A stretch of 22,408 bases of DNA. It comes from an uncultured Burkholderiales bacterium. Lineage in GTDB: Bacteria; Pseudomonadota; Gammaproteobacteria; Burkholderiales; Burkholderiaceae_E. The position numbers and the translations under genes were made by a program. Under the pieces are notes generated by a model. That model worked only from the letters and a program-made list of their open reading frames with translations, was not told the DNA's origin and did no database searches. Location: positions 1-22,408 of the forward strand of contig CAIUGQ010000450.1 in NCBI GenBank assembly GCA_903898725.1, in the 5' to 3' direction. Position 1 is the stretch's first letter. Each line of letters begins with the position of its first letter. Positions 6,652 to 14,773 of this stretch are shown here, one piece after another.

Positions 6652-7695
6652 TCAGCCGCGGCCTTCCTCCACCGCGTGGCAGGCGACCTGCGCACCGTCG
6701 TCGAGACGGCGCAGCATCGGGCGCTCGGCCTTGCACCGCTCGTTGGCGAGCGGGCAGCGCGGATGGAAGGTGCAGCCCGGCGGCGGGTTCAGCGGATTGG
6801 GCACCTCGCCCGCGACCGGCGTGCGGGACTTGCCGGTCATCTGCATGTCGGGGATCGCGTCGAGCAGCATCCGCGTGTACGGATGGCGCGGCGTCGCGAA
6901 CAGCGTGGTCTTGTCGGCCAGCTCGACGATCCGGCCGAGGTACATCACGCCGACCCGATCGCTGACGTGGTGGACCACCGCCAGGTTGTGCGAGATGAAC
7001 AGGTAGGTGAGGCCGTCCGCGCGCTGGATGTCGCGCATCAGGTTCAGCACCTGCGCCTGCACCGACACGTCGAGGGCCGAGGTCGGCTCGTCGCAGACGA
7101 GGAAGGTCGGCTGCGAGGCCAGCGCGCGCGCGATCGACAGGCGCTGGCGCTGGCCGCCCGAGAACTGGTGCGGATACTTGTCGGCATCGGCCGGCGCGAG
7201 GCCGACGTGCTGCAGCAGTTCGGCCACTCGGGCGCGGATCGCGGCGTCGCCGTCGATCAGCCGGTGCACGCGGATCGGCTCGGCGATGATGTCGACGACC
7301 TTCCAGCGCGGGTTCAGGCTCGCGTAGGGGTCCTGGAAGATCATCTGCAGCTTCGAGCGCAGCGGCTTGCCCGCCGCGGTGCCCAGCGTCGAGAGGTCGG
7401 TGCCGTCGAAGACGACCTTGCCGCGCGAGGGGGCGTACAGGCCCACCATCATCCGCGCCACCGTCGACTTGCCGCAGCCCGATTCACCCACCAGCGCGAG
7501 CGTCTCGCCACGCGCGATCTCGAAGCTCACGCCGTCGACGGCCCGCAGCAGGGTGCGCGGCTTGCGCTCGATCACGCGGTTGAGCCACGGAGGCGACACG
7601 TCGAACACCTTGGCGATGTCCTCGACGACCACCAGCGGCGCGCCGGTGCGCGACGCGTTCGGGACGACCTGCACCGGACGCTCCACCGCGCTCAT
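6652..7695 (-). CDS. Peptide ABC transporter ATP-binding subunit, DppF/OppF type
   Basis: This 347-residue cytoplasmic ATPase has Walker A GESGCGKST (70-78), Q-loop FQDPYASLNP (120-129), signature FSGGQ (178-182) and Walker B LVCDEP (199-204). The C-terminal oligopeptide-transporter extension includes the cysteine-rich segment CTFHPRCPLANERC, which in some DppD-type proteins can hold an Fe-S cluster. Its ATGA start overlaps the stop of the preceding ATPase gene by 4 bp, which indicates translational coupling. The pair forms the nucleotide-binding heterodimer of a dipeptide/oligopeptide/nickel-class importer with the permeases encoded upstream. Confidence 0.95.
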   Translation of the reverse strand: MSAVERPVQVVPNASRTGAPLVVVEDIAKVFDVSPPWLNRVIERKPRTLLRAVDGVSFEIARGETLALVGESGCGKSTVARMMVGLYAPSRGKVVFDGTDLSTLGTAAGKPLRSKLQMIFQDPYASLNPRWKVVDIIAEPIRVHRLIDGDAAIRARVAELLQHVGLAPADADKYPHQFSGGQRQRLSIARALASQPTFLVCDEPTSALDVSVQAQVLNLMRDIQRADGLTYLFISHNLAVVHHVSDRVGVMYLGRIVELADKTTLFATPRHPYTRMLLDAIPDMQMTGKSRTPVAGEVPNPLNPPPGCTFHPRCPLANERCKAERPMLRRLDDGAQVACHAVEEGRG

Positions 7696-8684
7696 GCGGC
7701 CTCCTTCGCCACCGACGCGTCATGCAGCCAGCAGGCCGCCAGCGAGGTGCCCGCCGCCATCAGGTCGGGGCGGCGCTCGCGGCAGGTCGCGAAGACCTTC
7801 GGGCACCGCGGGTTGAAGGCGCAGCCCTTCGGGATCGCGTTGAGGCGCGGCATCGAGCCGTCGATCTGCGCGAGCCGCTCGCGGTCCTGGCCGACCGTCG
7901 GGATCGAGCCCATCAGGCCGACGGTGTACGGATGCTTCGGCTTGTGGATGACGTCGGCCACGGGGCCGATCTCGGCGATGCGCCCCGCGTACATCACCGC
8001 GACCCGGTCGGCGGTCTCGGCGATCACGCCCATGTCGTGGGTGACCAGCATCACCGAGGTGCCATGCTCGCGGCACAGCCGCTTGATGAGCGCGATGATC
8101 TGCGCCTGGATGGACACGTCGAGCGCGGTGGTCGGCTCGTCGGCGACGATCAGCCGCGGCTCGGCCGCGAGCGCGAGCGCGATCACCACGCGCTGGCGCA
8201 TGCCGCCCGAGAACTGGTGCGGATAGTGGTCGATCCGTTCCTCGGCGGCCGGGATGCCGGTGCTCTTGAGCAGGTCGACCGCGCGCGTGCGCGCCTGCGA
8301 GGCGGTCAGGTCGAGGTGGGTCTGAATCGTCTCGACGAGCTGCCGGCCGACGGTGTAGAGCGGGTTCAGCGAGGTCAGCGGATCCTGGAAGATCGCGCCC
8401 ACCTCCTTGCCCCGCACCCGGCGCATCTGCGCGGGCTCGAGGTTGTCGATGCGCCGGCCGGCCAGCCGGATCTCGCCGCCGGCGATGCGGCCGGGCGGCT
8501 CGAGCAGGCCGATGATCGCCGCGCCGGTGATCGACTTGCCGGCTCCCGATTCGCCGACCACGCCGAGCACCTCGCCCGGCGCGATGTCGAAGGAGACGTC
8601 GTCGATCGCGACCAGCGTGCCGCGTCGGGTGGGGAACTCGACCCGCAGGTGGCGGACCTCGAGCAGGGGGGCGGGGGCGTTCAT
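7692..8684 (-). CDS. Peptide ABC transporter ATP-binding subunit, DppD/OppD type
   Basis: This 330-residue ATPase has Walker A GESGAGKS (44-51), Q-loop FQDPLTSLNP (99-108), signature FSGGM (158-162) and Walker B LIVADEP (178-184). A C-terminal peptide-transporter extension carries GCAFNPRCPKVFATC. It is the partner of the DppF-type subunit, whose gene overlaps its end by 4 bp (ATGA). Its ATG at 8684 lies 10 bp after the stop of the DppC-type permease. Together they would power import of the ligand delivered by the binding protein encoded at 9647-11230. Confidence 0.95.
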   Translation of the reverse strand: MNAPAPLLEVRHLRVEFPTRRGTLVAIDDVSFDIAPGEVLGVVGESGAGKSITGAAIIGLLEPPGRIAGGEIRLAGRRIDNLEPAQMRRVRGKEVGAIFQDPLTSLNPLYTVGRQLVETIQTHLDLTASQARTRAVDLLKSTGIPAAEERIDHYPHQFSGGMRQRVVIALALAAEPRLIVADEPTTALDVSIQAQIIALIKRLCREHGTSVMLVTHDMGVIAETADRVAVMYAGRIAEIGPVADVIHKPKHPYTVGLMGSIPTVGQDRERLAQIDGSMPRLNAIPKGCAFNPRCPKVFATCRERRPDLMAAGTSLAACWLHDASVAKEAA

Positions 8685-8694
8685 CGGGCGCGTC

Positions 8695-9615
8695 TCATTG
8701 CAGCTTCGGGTTGAGCGCGTCGCGCAGCCAGTCGCCGAGCAGGTTCACCGACATGCACAGCAGGATCAGCGTCGAACCCGGGAAGATCACCAGCCACCAC
8801 TCCCCGGAGTACAGGAAGTTGTTGCCGTTGTTGATCATGGTGCCCAGCGAGGGCGAGGTCGGCGGCACGCCCACCCCGAGGAAGGACAGCGTCGCCTCGG
8901 TGATGATCGCGGTCGCGACGTTGATCGTGCCGATGACGAGCACCGGCCCGAGCACGTTCGGCAGCACGTGCCGCAGCATGATCGCGATCGGCCCGACGCC
9001 GATGACGCGCGCGGCCTGGACGTAGTCCTTGCTCTTCTCGACCATCGTGGAGCCGCGCACCGTGCGCGCGTACTGCACCCAGTTCGCCAGGCCGATCGAG
9101 CCGACCAGCACCGCCAGCGCCATCGCGTCGATGTTGGCGTCCGACGGCAGCACCGCGCGCGCCACGCCGTTGATCAGCAGCGCGATCAGGATCGACGGGA
9201 ACGACAGCTGCACGTCGGCCACGCGCATGATGAAGGCGTCCAGACGGCCGCCGAGGTAGCCCGACAGCAGCCCGAGCCCGATGCCCATCACCATCGCGAA
9301 GGCGACCGAGGCCACGCCCACCAGCAGCGAGATCCGCGAGCCGTAGAGGATCGTCGACAGCACGTCGCGCCCCTGGTCGTCCGTGCCCAGCGGATAGGCC
9401 GACTGGCCGGCCTCGGTCCACGACGGCGGCAGCAGCGAGTTGTTGAGGTCGAGCGTCTTCAGGTCGAAGGGATCGAAGGGCGCGACCCACGGCGCGAAGA
9501 CCGCGCCGAGGACCATGATGGCCGCGATCACCGCGGCACCGACGGCGACCGGGCTGTTCTTGAAGCTGTGGAAGACGTCGCCGTCCAGGAAGCGGGCGAT
9601 CGCGGAGGCGCTCAT
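8695..9615 (-). CDS. Peptide ABC transporter permease, DppC/OppC type
   Basis: This 306-residue inner-membrane protein has about six transmembrane segments, the first at 23-44 after a cytoplasmic start. The DppC-type signature PLGTDDQGRDVLS (75-87) precedes the core permease domain, and the EAA loop that docks on the ATPases is at 200-220 (AARVIGVGPIAIMLRHVLPN). It ends 10 bp before the DppD-type gene and starts 31 bp after the binding-protein stop. Unlike standard dpp operons, it is separated from the DppB-type permease by an amidohydrolase gene and the binding-protein gene. Confidence 0.94.
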   Translation of the reverse strand: MSASAIARFLDGDVFHSFKNSPVAVGAAVIAAIMVLGAVFAPWVAPFDPFDLKTLDLNNSLLPPSWTEAGQSAYPLGTDDQGRDVLSTILYGSRISLLVGVASVAFAMVMGIGLGLLSGYLGGRLDAFIMRVADVQLSFPSILIALLINGVARAVLPSDANIDAMALAVLVGSIGLANWVQYARTVRGSTMVEKSKDYVQAARVIGVGPIAIMLRHVLPNVLGPVLVIGTINVATAIITEATLSFLGVGVPPTSPSLGTMINNGNNFLYSGEWWLVIFPGSTLILLCMSVNLLGDWLRDALNPKLQ

Positions 9616-9646
9616 GCTGCGGACTCGCCGGACGAGGTCGGGGCGC

Positions 9647-11230
9647 TCACTGCACGACCGCCGTTCGGTACAGGATGATGTTGTCGGCGCGCTGCAGGAC
9701 GCTGGTGTTCTTGCGCAGGCCCCATGCCAGCGCCTGCTGGTGCAGCGGCACGTGGCCGAAGTCCTCGGCGTGGATCTTCATCGCCTCGGCGATCATCGCG
9801 TTGCGCTTGGCCTGGTCGGTCTCGACGCCGATCTGCGTCGTGAGCTCGTCGAAGCGCGCGTTCGACCAGCTGCCGAGGTTGAACACGCCCTGACCGCCCT
9901 GCGGCGTCGCCATGATGTTGTAGAGCGTGTTGTGCGCGTCGTAGGTGGTGGGGGTCCAGCCGAGCAGGTAGAACGAGGTGTTGCGCGACAGGATCTTGGG
10001 GAAGTAGGTCGCCTTGGACTCCGCCTCGAGGCTGATCTTGATGCCGACGCGCGCGAGCATGCCCGCCACCGCCTGGCAGATCTCGCCGTCGTTCACGTAG
10101 CGATCGTTCGGGCAGTTCAGCTTCACCTCGAAGCCGTTCGGGTAGCCGGCGTCGGCCAGCAGCTTCTTCGACGCTTCGGCGTCGTACGCGGGCCGCCTGT
10201 TCAGGTCCGCGACGAAGCCGTTGACGCCGGGGGCGATCATCAGGTTGGTCGGCGTGCCCGCGCCGCGCATGATCCGCGCGCGGATCGCCTCGACGTCGAT
10301 GGCCTGGTAGACGGCCTGGCGCACCCGGCGGTCCTTGAACGGGTTCTTGCCCTTGACGCTCGAGAACAGCAGCTCGTCGCGCTTGCTGTCCATGCCGAGG
10401 AAGATCGTCCTCAGCTCGGCGCCCTGCAGCACCTTGAGATTCGGGTCCTGCTTGAGCCGTTCCGCGTCCTGCACCGGCACCGGCTGCATCAGGTCGATCT
10501 CGCCGGACTTGAGCGCGGCCACGCGGGTGGCGTCGTTGCCGATCGGCGTCCAGACGACCTCGGTGACATTGCCCTCGATCTTCCCCCAATACCGCGGGTT
10601 GCGGACCAGCACCGTGCGCACGCCCGGCTCGCGCGAGCGCAGCCGGAACGGGCCGGTGCCGTTGGCGCGGACCGACGCGGCGTTCTCGATACCCTTGCGC
10701 TTGTCGACCGGCTTGGCGGCGTTGTTGGCCTCGCACCAGGCCTTGCTCATGATGTAGAGCGAGGTGATCTGCTCGGGCAGGATCGGCACCGGCACCGTGG
10801 TGACCATCTCGACCGTGAAGTCGTCGAGCTTGCGCACTTCCTTGATCTGGCCGACGGTGCCGCGCAGGTCGGAGCCGGGGTCGGCGGCGCGCTGGAACGA
10901 GAACACCACGTCGTCGGCGGTGAACGCGGCGCCATCGTGGAAGCTCACGCCGCGGCGCAGCTCGAAGCGCCAGACCGTCGGCGACACCTGTTTCCACGCG
11001 GTCGCGAGCGCCGGCGTGGGCTTGAGCTGCGCATCGCGCGCCACCAGCGGCTCGTAGACGTTGTGGGTGAAGCCGAGCTGGGTGGTCTCGTTCAGCGAAT
11101 GCGGGTCCATCGACAGCGCATCACCCTGGTCGGCGGTGCGAAGCGTCTTGGCCTGCACGCCGGTCGCCAGCAGGGCGGCGGCTAGGACGGGAGCGAGGCG
11201 GGCGGCCAGGCGGGCGGTGCGATGGATCAT
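9647..11230 (-). CDS. Peptide ABC transporter substrate-binding protein (SBP family 5)
   Basis: This 527-residue periplasmic receptor of the DppA/OppA family has a Sec signal peptide (1-27, cleavage after VQA). Family features are the N-terminal LRTADQGDALSMDPH strand, the segment GVSFHDGAAFTADDVVFSF and YWGKIEGNVTEV. The ATG at 11230 is placed by the signal peptide; the upstream ribosome site is weak. It would capture the substrate and hand it to the split permease pair. Family members bind di/oligopeptides, glutathione, nickel chelates or modified amino acids, so the name does not fix the ligand; the two neighbouring amidohydrolases point to peptide-like or N-acyl amino acid compounds. Confidence 0.94.
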   Translation of the reverse strand: MIHRTARLAARLAPVLAAALLATGVQAKTLRTADQGDALSMDPHSLNETTQLGFTHNVYEPLVARDAQLKPTPALATAWKQVSPTVWRFELRRGVSFHDGAAFTADDVVFSFQRAADPGSDLRGTVGQIKEVRKLDDFTVEMVTTVPVPILPEQITSLYIMSKAWCEANNAAKPVDKRKGIENAASVRANGTGPFRLRSREPGVRTVLVRNPRYWGKIEGNVTEVVWTPIGNDATRVAALKSGEIDLMQPVPVQDAERLKQDPNLKVLQGAELRTIFLGMDSKRDELLFSSVKGKNPFKDRRVRQAVYQAIDVEAIRARIMRGAGTPTNLMIAPGVNGFVADLNRRPAYDAEASKKLLADAGYPNGFEVKLNCPNDRYVNDGEICQAVAGMLARVGIKISLEAESKATYFPKILSRNTSFYLLGWTPTTYDAHNTLYNIMATPQGGQGVFNLGSWSNARFDELTTQIGVETDQAKRNAMIAEAMKIHAEDFGHVPLHQQALAWGLRKNTSVLQRADNIILYRTAVVQ

Positions 11231-11291
11231 CTCGGGGCTCGAAGGGGGTGGACCGGCACGTCCTGGAAGGCGGGGGTGCGCGTCGGCGGGG

Positions 11292-12488
11292 TCAGCGCGG
11301 CAGCGAGCGCTCGGCGAGCCGCACGAACAGCGCGGCGCCGAGCGGCAGGATCTCGTCGTTGAAGTCGTAGCGCGGGTTGTGCAGGAAACAGCCGGATTCT
11401 GCGCCGCCCTGGCCGATGCGGAAATAGGCGCCGGGGCGCTGCTGGAGCATGAAGGAGAAGTCCTCGGCCCCCATGCTCGGGTCGAGGTCGCGGATCACGC
11501 GGTGGGCACCCACCAGTTCCTCGGCGACCTCAGCGCCGAACACCGCCTCGTCGGAGGTGTTCACCGTGGCCGGGTACATGCGCTCGTAGTCCACGCGCGC
11601 CGTCGCGCCGAAGCCGGCGGCAACCGACTCGGCAAGCTGGGTCAGGCGCGCCTCGATCAGGTCCTGGGTCTGCGCACGGAACGAGCGGACAGTGCCGGTG
11701 ATCACGGCTTCGCGCGGGATCACGCTCATCGCGGCGGGGTGGCCCGCCTGGATCGAGCACAGGCTGACCACCGCGGAATCGAGCGGGCCGACGTTGCGGC
11801 TGACGATGGTCTGCGCCGCTGTGATCACGTGCGCGGCGACGACCACCGGGTCGATCGCGAGGTAGGCGTGCGCACCGTGCCCGCCTTTGCCCTCGATGGT
11901 GATGGTGACGCGGTCGGCGGCGGCCATGATCGGCCCCGGCTTGACCGCGATCGTGCCGGGCTCGAGGCCGGGCCAGTTGTGCATCGCGTACACCGTGTCG
12001 CACGGGAAGCGCTCGAAGAGGCCGTCCTCGATCATCGCGCGCGCGCCGGCGTAGCCTTCCTCGCCCGGCTGGAAGATCAGGTGCACGGTGCCGTCGAAGT
12101 CGCGCGTCTCGGCCAGCCAGCGGGCGGCCCCGAGCAGCATCGCGGTGTGCCCGTCGTGGCCGCAGGCGTGCATGCGGCCCGGCACCGTGGAGCGGTGCGC
12201 GAACCCGTTCTCCTCGGCCAGCGGCAGCGCGTCCATGTCGGCGCGCAGCCCGACCGTGCGGCCGCTGCCGGTGCTGCGGCCCCGGATGACGCCGACCACG
12301 CCGGTCTTGCCGAGGCCGCGGTGGATCTCGTCGACGCCGTAGCGCTCGAGCTGGCGCACCACCAGCTCGGCGGTCGCATGCTCCTCGAAGCCGAGCTCGG
12401 GCGTGGCGTGCAGCGCGTGGCGAATCGCGGTGAGGTCGGCGTGCCAGGCGCGCAGGCCGGCGATCGCGGGATGGGCGGCGAGGTACAT
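11292..12488 (-). CDS. M20D-family amidohydrolase (hippurate hydrolase-like), second copy
   Basis: This 398-residue cytoplasmic metallohydrolase cleaves amide bonds of N-acyl amino acids or small peptide conjugates by family knowledge. The dinuclear metal site is complete: Cys109 and His111 (HACGHDGH), Glu143-Glu144 (PGEEG), His170 (MHNWPG) and C-terminal His370 (FLHNPRYDFND). The lid/dimerisation segment GKGGHGAHA is present. It is a clear paralogue of the operon's first gene, with identical length and a shared block at the active site. It lies between the DppB-type permease (6 bp upstream) and the binding protein (61 bp downstream), which suggests it degrades the imported substrate. Confidence 0.93.
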   Translation of the reverse strand: MYLAAHPAIAGLRAWHADLTAIRHALHATPELGFEEHATAELVVRQLERYGVDEIHRGLGKTGVVGVIRGRSTGSGRTVGLRADMDALPLAEENGFAHRSTVPGRMHACGHDGHTAMLLGAARWLAETRDFDGTVHLIFQPGEEGYAGARAMIEDGLFERFPCDTVYAMHNWPGLEPGTIAVKPGPIMAAADRVTITIEGKGGHGAHAYLAIDPVVVAAHVITAAQTIVSRNVGPLDSAVVSLCSIQAGHPAAMSVIPREAVITGTVRSFRAQTQDLIEARLTQLAESVAAGFGATARVDYERMYPATVNTSDEAVFGAEVAEELVGAHRVIRDLDPSMGAEDFSFMLQQRPGAYFRIGQGGAESGCFLHNPRYDFNDEILPLGAALFVRLAERSLPR

Positions 12489-12494
12489 GGGGAC

Positions 12495-13481
12495 TCAGTG
12501 GCCGGCGGTCGAACGCTCGACGCGCAGGCGGGGGTCGACGACGAAGTAGAGCAGGTCGACGATCAGGTTGATCGTCACGAAGATCAGCGCGATCAGGCAC
12601 AGGTAGGCGGCCATGATCGGGATGTCGGCGACCTGCACCGACTGGATGAACAGCAGCCCCATGCCGGGCCACTGGAACACCGTCTCGGTGATGATGGCGA
12701 ACGCGATCAGGGCACCGAGCTGCAGCCCGGTGATGGTGATGACGGGCACCAGGGTGTTCTTCAGCGCGTGGCCGAAGTAGACCGCCCGATCGGGCAGGCC
12801 GCGGGCCCGGGCGAACTTGATGTAGTCGGTGCGCAGCACCTCGAGCATCTCGGAGCGCACCAGCCGCATGATCAGCGTCATCTGGAACAGCGCCAGCGTG
12901 ATCGAGGGCAGCACCAGGTGAGACCAGCCGTCGCGCGTGAGCAGGCCCGTCGACCAGCCGCCGATGTCCACCGTCTCGCCGCGGCCGAACGACGGCAGCC
13001 AGCCGAGCAGCACCGCGAAGATCAGGATCAGCAGGATGCCGATCAGGAAGGTCGGCAGCGACACGCCGATCAGCGAGACCGCGAGGAAGATGTTCGCCAG
13101 CACGCCCTTGCGCCGCAGCGCCGTGTAGACGCCCATCGGGATGCCGACGATCAGCGCGAGGCCCGCGGCGGCCATCGACAGCTCCAGCGTGGCCGGCAGC
13201 CGTTCCTGGATCAGCGTGCTGACCTTGCGGCCCTGCCGGTACGACAGCCCGAAGTCGCCCTGGACCGCGTTCTTCACGAAGGTCCAGAACTGGACGGGGA
13301 CCGGGTCGTCGAGCCCGAGGTCGCGCCGCAGCTCGGCGCGCTGCTCGGGCGTGGCGTCCTGGCCCAGCATCGCGACCACCGGGTCGCCGACGAACTGGAA
13401 CAGCGAGAACGACACGAAGGCGACCACCGCCATCACGACGACCGCCTGCAGCAGGCGGCGGACGATGAACGCGATCATCAT
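12495..13481 (-). CDS. Peptide ABC transporter permease, DppB/OppB type
   Basis: This 328-residue inner-membrane protein has the usual N-terminal helix (MMIAFIVRRLLQAVVVMAVV), the periplasmic LRRDLGLDDPVPVQFW segment of DppB proteins and about six membrane spans. The EAA coupling loop is at 219-243 (DYIKFARARGLPDRAVYFGH). Two adjacent ATGs (13481 and 13478) are both possible starts. It should pair with the DppC-type protein encoded at 8695-9615, though two other genes lie between them. It starts 40 bp after the stop of the first amidohydrolase and ends 6 bp before the second. Confidence 0.94.
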   Translation of the reverse strand: MMIAFIVRRLLQAVVVMAVVAFVSFSLFQFVGDPVVAMLGQDATPEQRAELRRDLGLDDPVPVQFWTFVKNAVQGDFGLSYRQGRKVSTLIQERLPATLELSMAAAGLALIVGIPMGVYTALRRKGVLANIFLAVSLIGVSLPTFLIGILLILIFAVLLGWLPSFGRGETVDIGGWSTGLLTRDGWSHLVLPSITLALFQMTLIMRLVRSEMLEVLRTDYIKFARARGLPDRAVYFGHALKNTLVPVITITGLQLGALIAFAIITETVFQWPGMGLLFIQSVQVADIPIMAAYLCLIALIFVTINLIVDLLYFVVDPRLRVERSTAGH

Positions 13482-13521
13482 GGCCGGCGCGCTCCCGCCG
13501 CCGGCCCTGGCTGTCTGCGGC

Positions 13522-14718
13522 TCACGCCGAGACCGGCAGGAAGCGCTGCACCAGCTTGACCCAGAAGCTGCCGCCGAGCGGCAGCAGCTCGTCGTTGAAG
13601 TCGTAGCTCGGGTTGTGCAGCATGCACGGGCCCAGGCCGTGACCGTGGCTGCGGTGCGAGCCGTCGCCGTTGCCGATGAACGCGTAGCAGCCCGGCTTGG
13701 CCAGCAGCATGAACGCGAAGTCCTCGGAGCCCATCGTCGGCTCGCAGGCCGCGTCGACGCCGTCGTCGCCGACCAGTTCGCGCATCACGGAGGCCGCGAA
13801 CGCGGTCTGCTTCGGATCGTTGATGGTGGGCGGGTAGTTGCGGTGGAAGTGCAGCGAGCCGGTGGCACCGAAGGCCGGCGGCAGCTGCTCGGTCAGCGCC
13901 TTCATCCGCGACTCGATCAGGTCGAGCGTCTCGATCGTGAAGGTGCGCACCGTGCCCCGGACGATCGCGCTGTCGGGGATGATGTTGGTAGTGCTGCCCG
14001 CGTGGATCTCGGTGACCGAGAGCACCGCGGCATCGATCGGCTTCTTGTTGCGGGTGATGATCGACTGCAGCGCCTGCACGAGATGCGTGGCCACCAGCAC
14101 CGGGTCGATGCCGTTCTGGGGCATCGCGGCGTGTGCGCCCTTGCCACGCAGCGTGATCTCGAACTCGTTCGACGAGGCCATCATCGGGCCCGGCGTGACC
14201 GCGAACTGCCCGACCTTCATGCCCGGCCAGTTGTGCATGCCGAACACCGCCTCGCACGGGAAGCGCTCGAAGAGGCCGTCCTCGATCATCTTCTGCGCGC
14301 CGGCACCGCCTTCCTCGGCCGGCTGGAAGATGAAGTGCGCGACACCGTCGAACCCGCCGTGCTGCGACAGCCAACGGGCACCGGCCAGCAGCATCGCGGT
14401 GTGGCCGTCGTGACCGCAGGCGTGCATCCGGCCCTCGTGCTTCGACGCGTGGTCGAAGGTGTTCTGCTCCTGCAGCGGCAGGGCGTCCATGTCGGCCCGC
14501 AGCCCGACGGCGCGTGTCGAGGTGCCGCGCCGCAGCGTGCCGACCAGCCCGGTCCCGCCGATCCCCTCCGTGACCTCCAGGCCCCAGGCGCGCAGCTTGG
14601 AGGCCACGACCGCCGCGGTCCGGTGCTCCTCGTAGCGCAGCTCGGGGTGGGCGTGCAGGTCGCGCCGGATCGCCTGGATCTCGGACTGCAGCTCGAGAAT
14701 TCCTTCGGCCAGCATCAT
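13522..14718 (-). CDS. M20D-family amidohydrolase (hippurate hydrolase-like), first gene of the operon
   Basis: This 398-residue paralogue of the 11292-12488 product has metal ligands Cys101 and His103 (HACGHDGH), Glu135-Glu136 (PAEEG), His162 (MHNWPG) and His368 (MLHNPSYDFND), plus a GKGAHAAMP lid segment. All catalytic positions are kept, so both copies should be active. It differs in a longer loop before the last ligand containing HRSHGHG, absent from the other copy, which may alter substrate or metal handling. Start codons occur at 14718 and 14715; GAGAGG upstream is a reasonable ribosome site. It heads the eight-gene operon, just downstream of a sigma70-like promoter. The substrate is unknown: N-acyl amino acids, aminobenzoyl-glutamate-like compounds or dipeptides are candidates. 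Confidence 0.93.
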   Translation of the reverse strand: MMLAEGILELQSEIQAIRRDLHAHPELRYEEHRTAAVVASKLRAWGLEVTEGIGGTGLVGTLRRGTSTRAVGLRADMDALPLQEQNTFDHASKHEGRMHACGHDGHTAMLLAGARWLSQHGGFDGVAHFIFQPAEEGGAGAQKMIEDGLFERFPCEAVFGMHNWPGMKVGQFAVTPGPMMASSNEFEITLRGKGAHAAMPQNGIDPVLVATHLVQALQSIITRNKKPIDAAVLSVTEIHAGSTTNIIPDSAIVRGTVRTFTIETLDLIESRMKALTEQLPPAFGATGSLHFHRNYPPTINDPKQTAFAASVMRELVGDDGVDAACEPTMGSEDFAFMLLAKPGCYAFIGNGDGSHRSHGHGLGPCMLHNPSYDFNDELLPLGGSFWVKLVQRFLPVSA

Positions 14719-14742
14719 GATGGTGTGCCTCTCGCCAAAAGG

Positions 14743-14773
14743 GTTAGCTTAACATCGCGGTCATGGCTGCCAA
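14743..14773 (-). promoter_or_regulatory. Sigma70-type promoter of the transport operon, overlapping a divergent -10 box
   Basis: On the minus strand TTGGCA (14773-14768) and TAAGCT (14751-14746) are 16 bp apart, matching -35 and -10 boxes, with a start expected near 14739 and the operon's ATG at 14718. The -35 lies inside the first codons of the divergent oxidoreductase gene. On the plus strand TAACAT (14750-14755) is -10-like and overlaps the minus -10; the short inverted repeat GTTA-GCT-TAAC spans 14743-14753. The two promoters could hardly be used at the same time. Confidence 0.5.

Noticed and set aside
6385..8226. 613-codon plus-strand frame opposite the ABC ATPases, and the similar 832-codon frame at 11061-13559
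   Set aside because: They are the reverse complement of codons of well-conserved ABC and M20 genes and carry no motif of their own.
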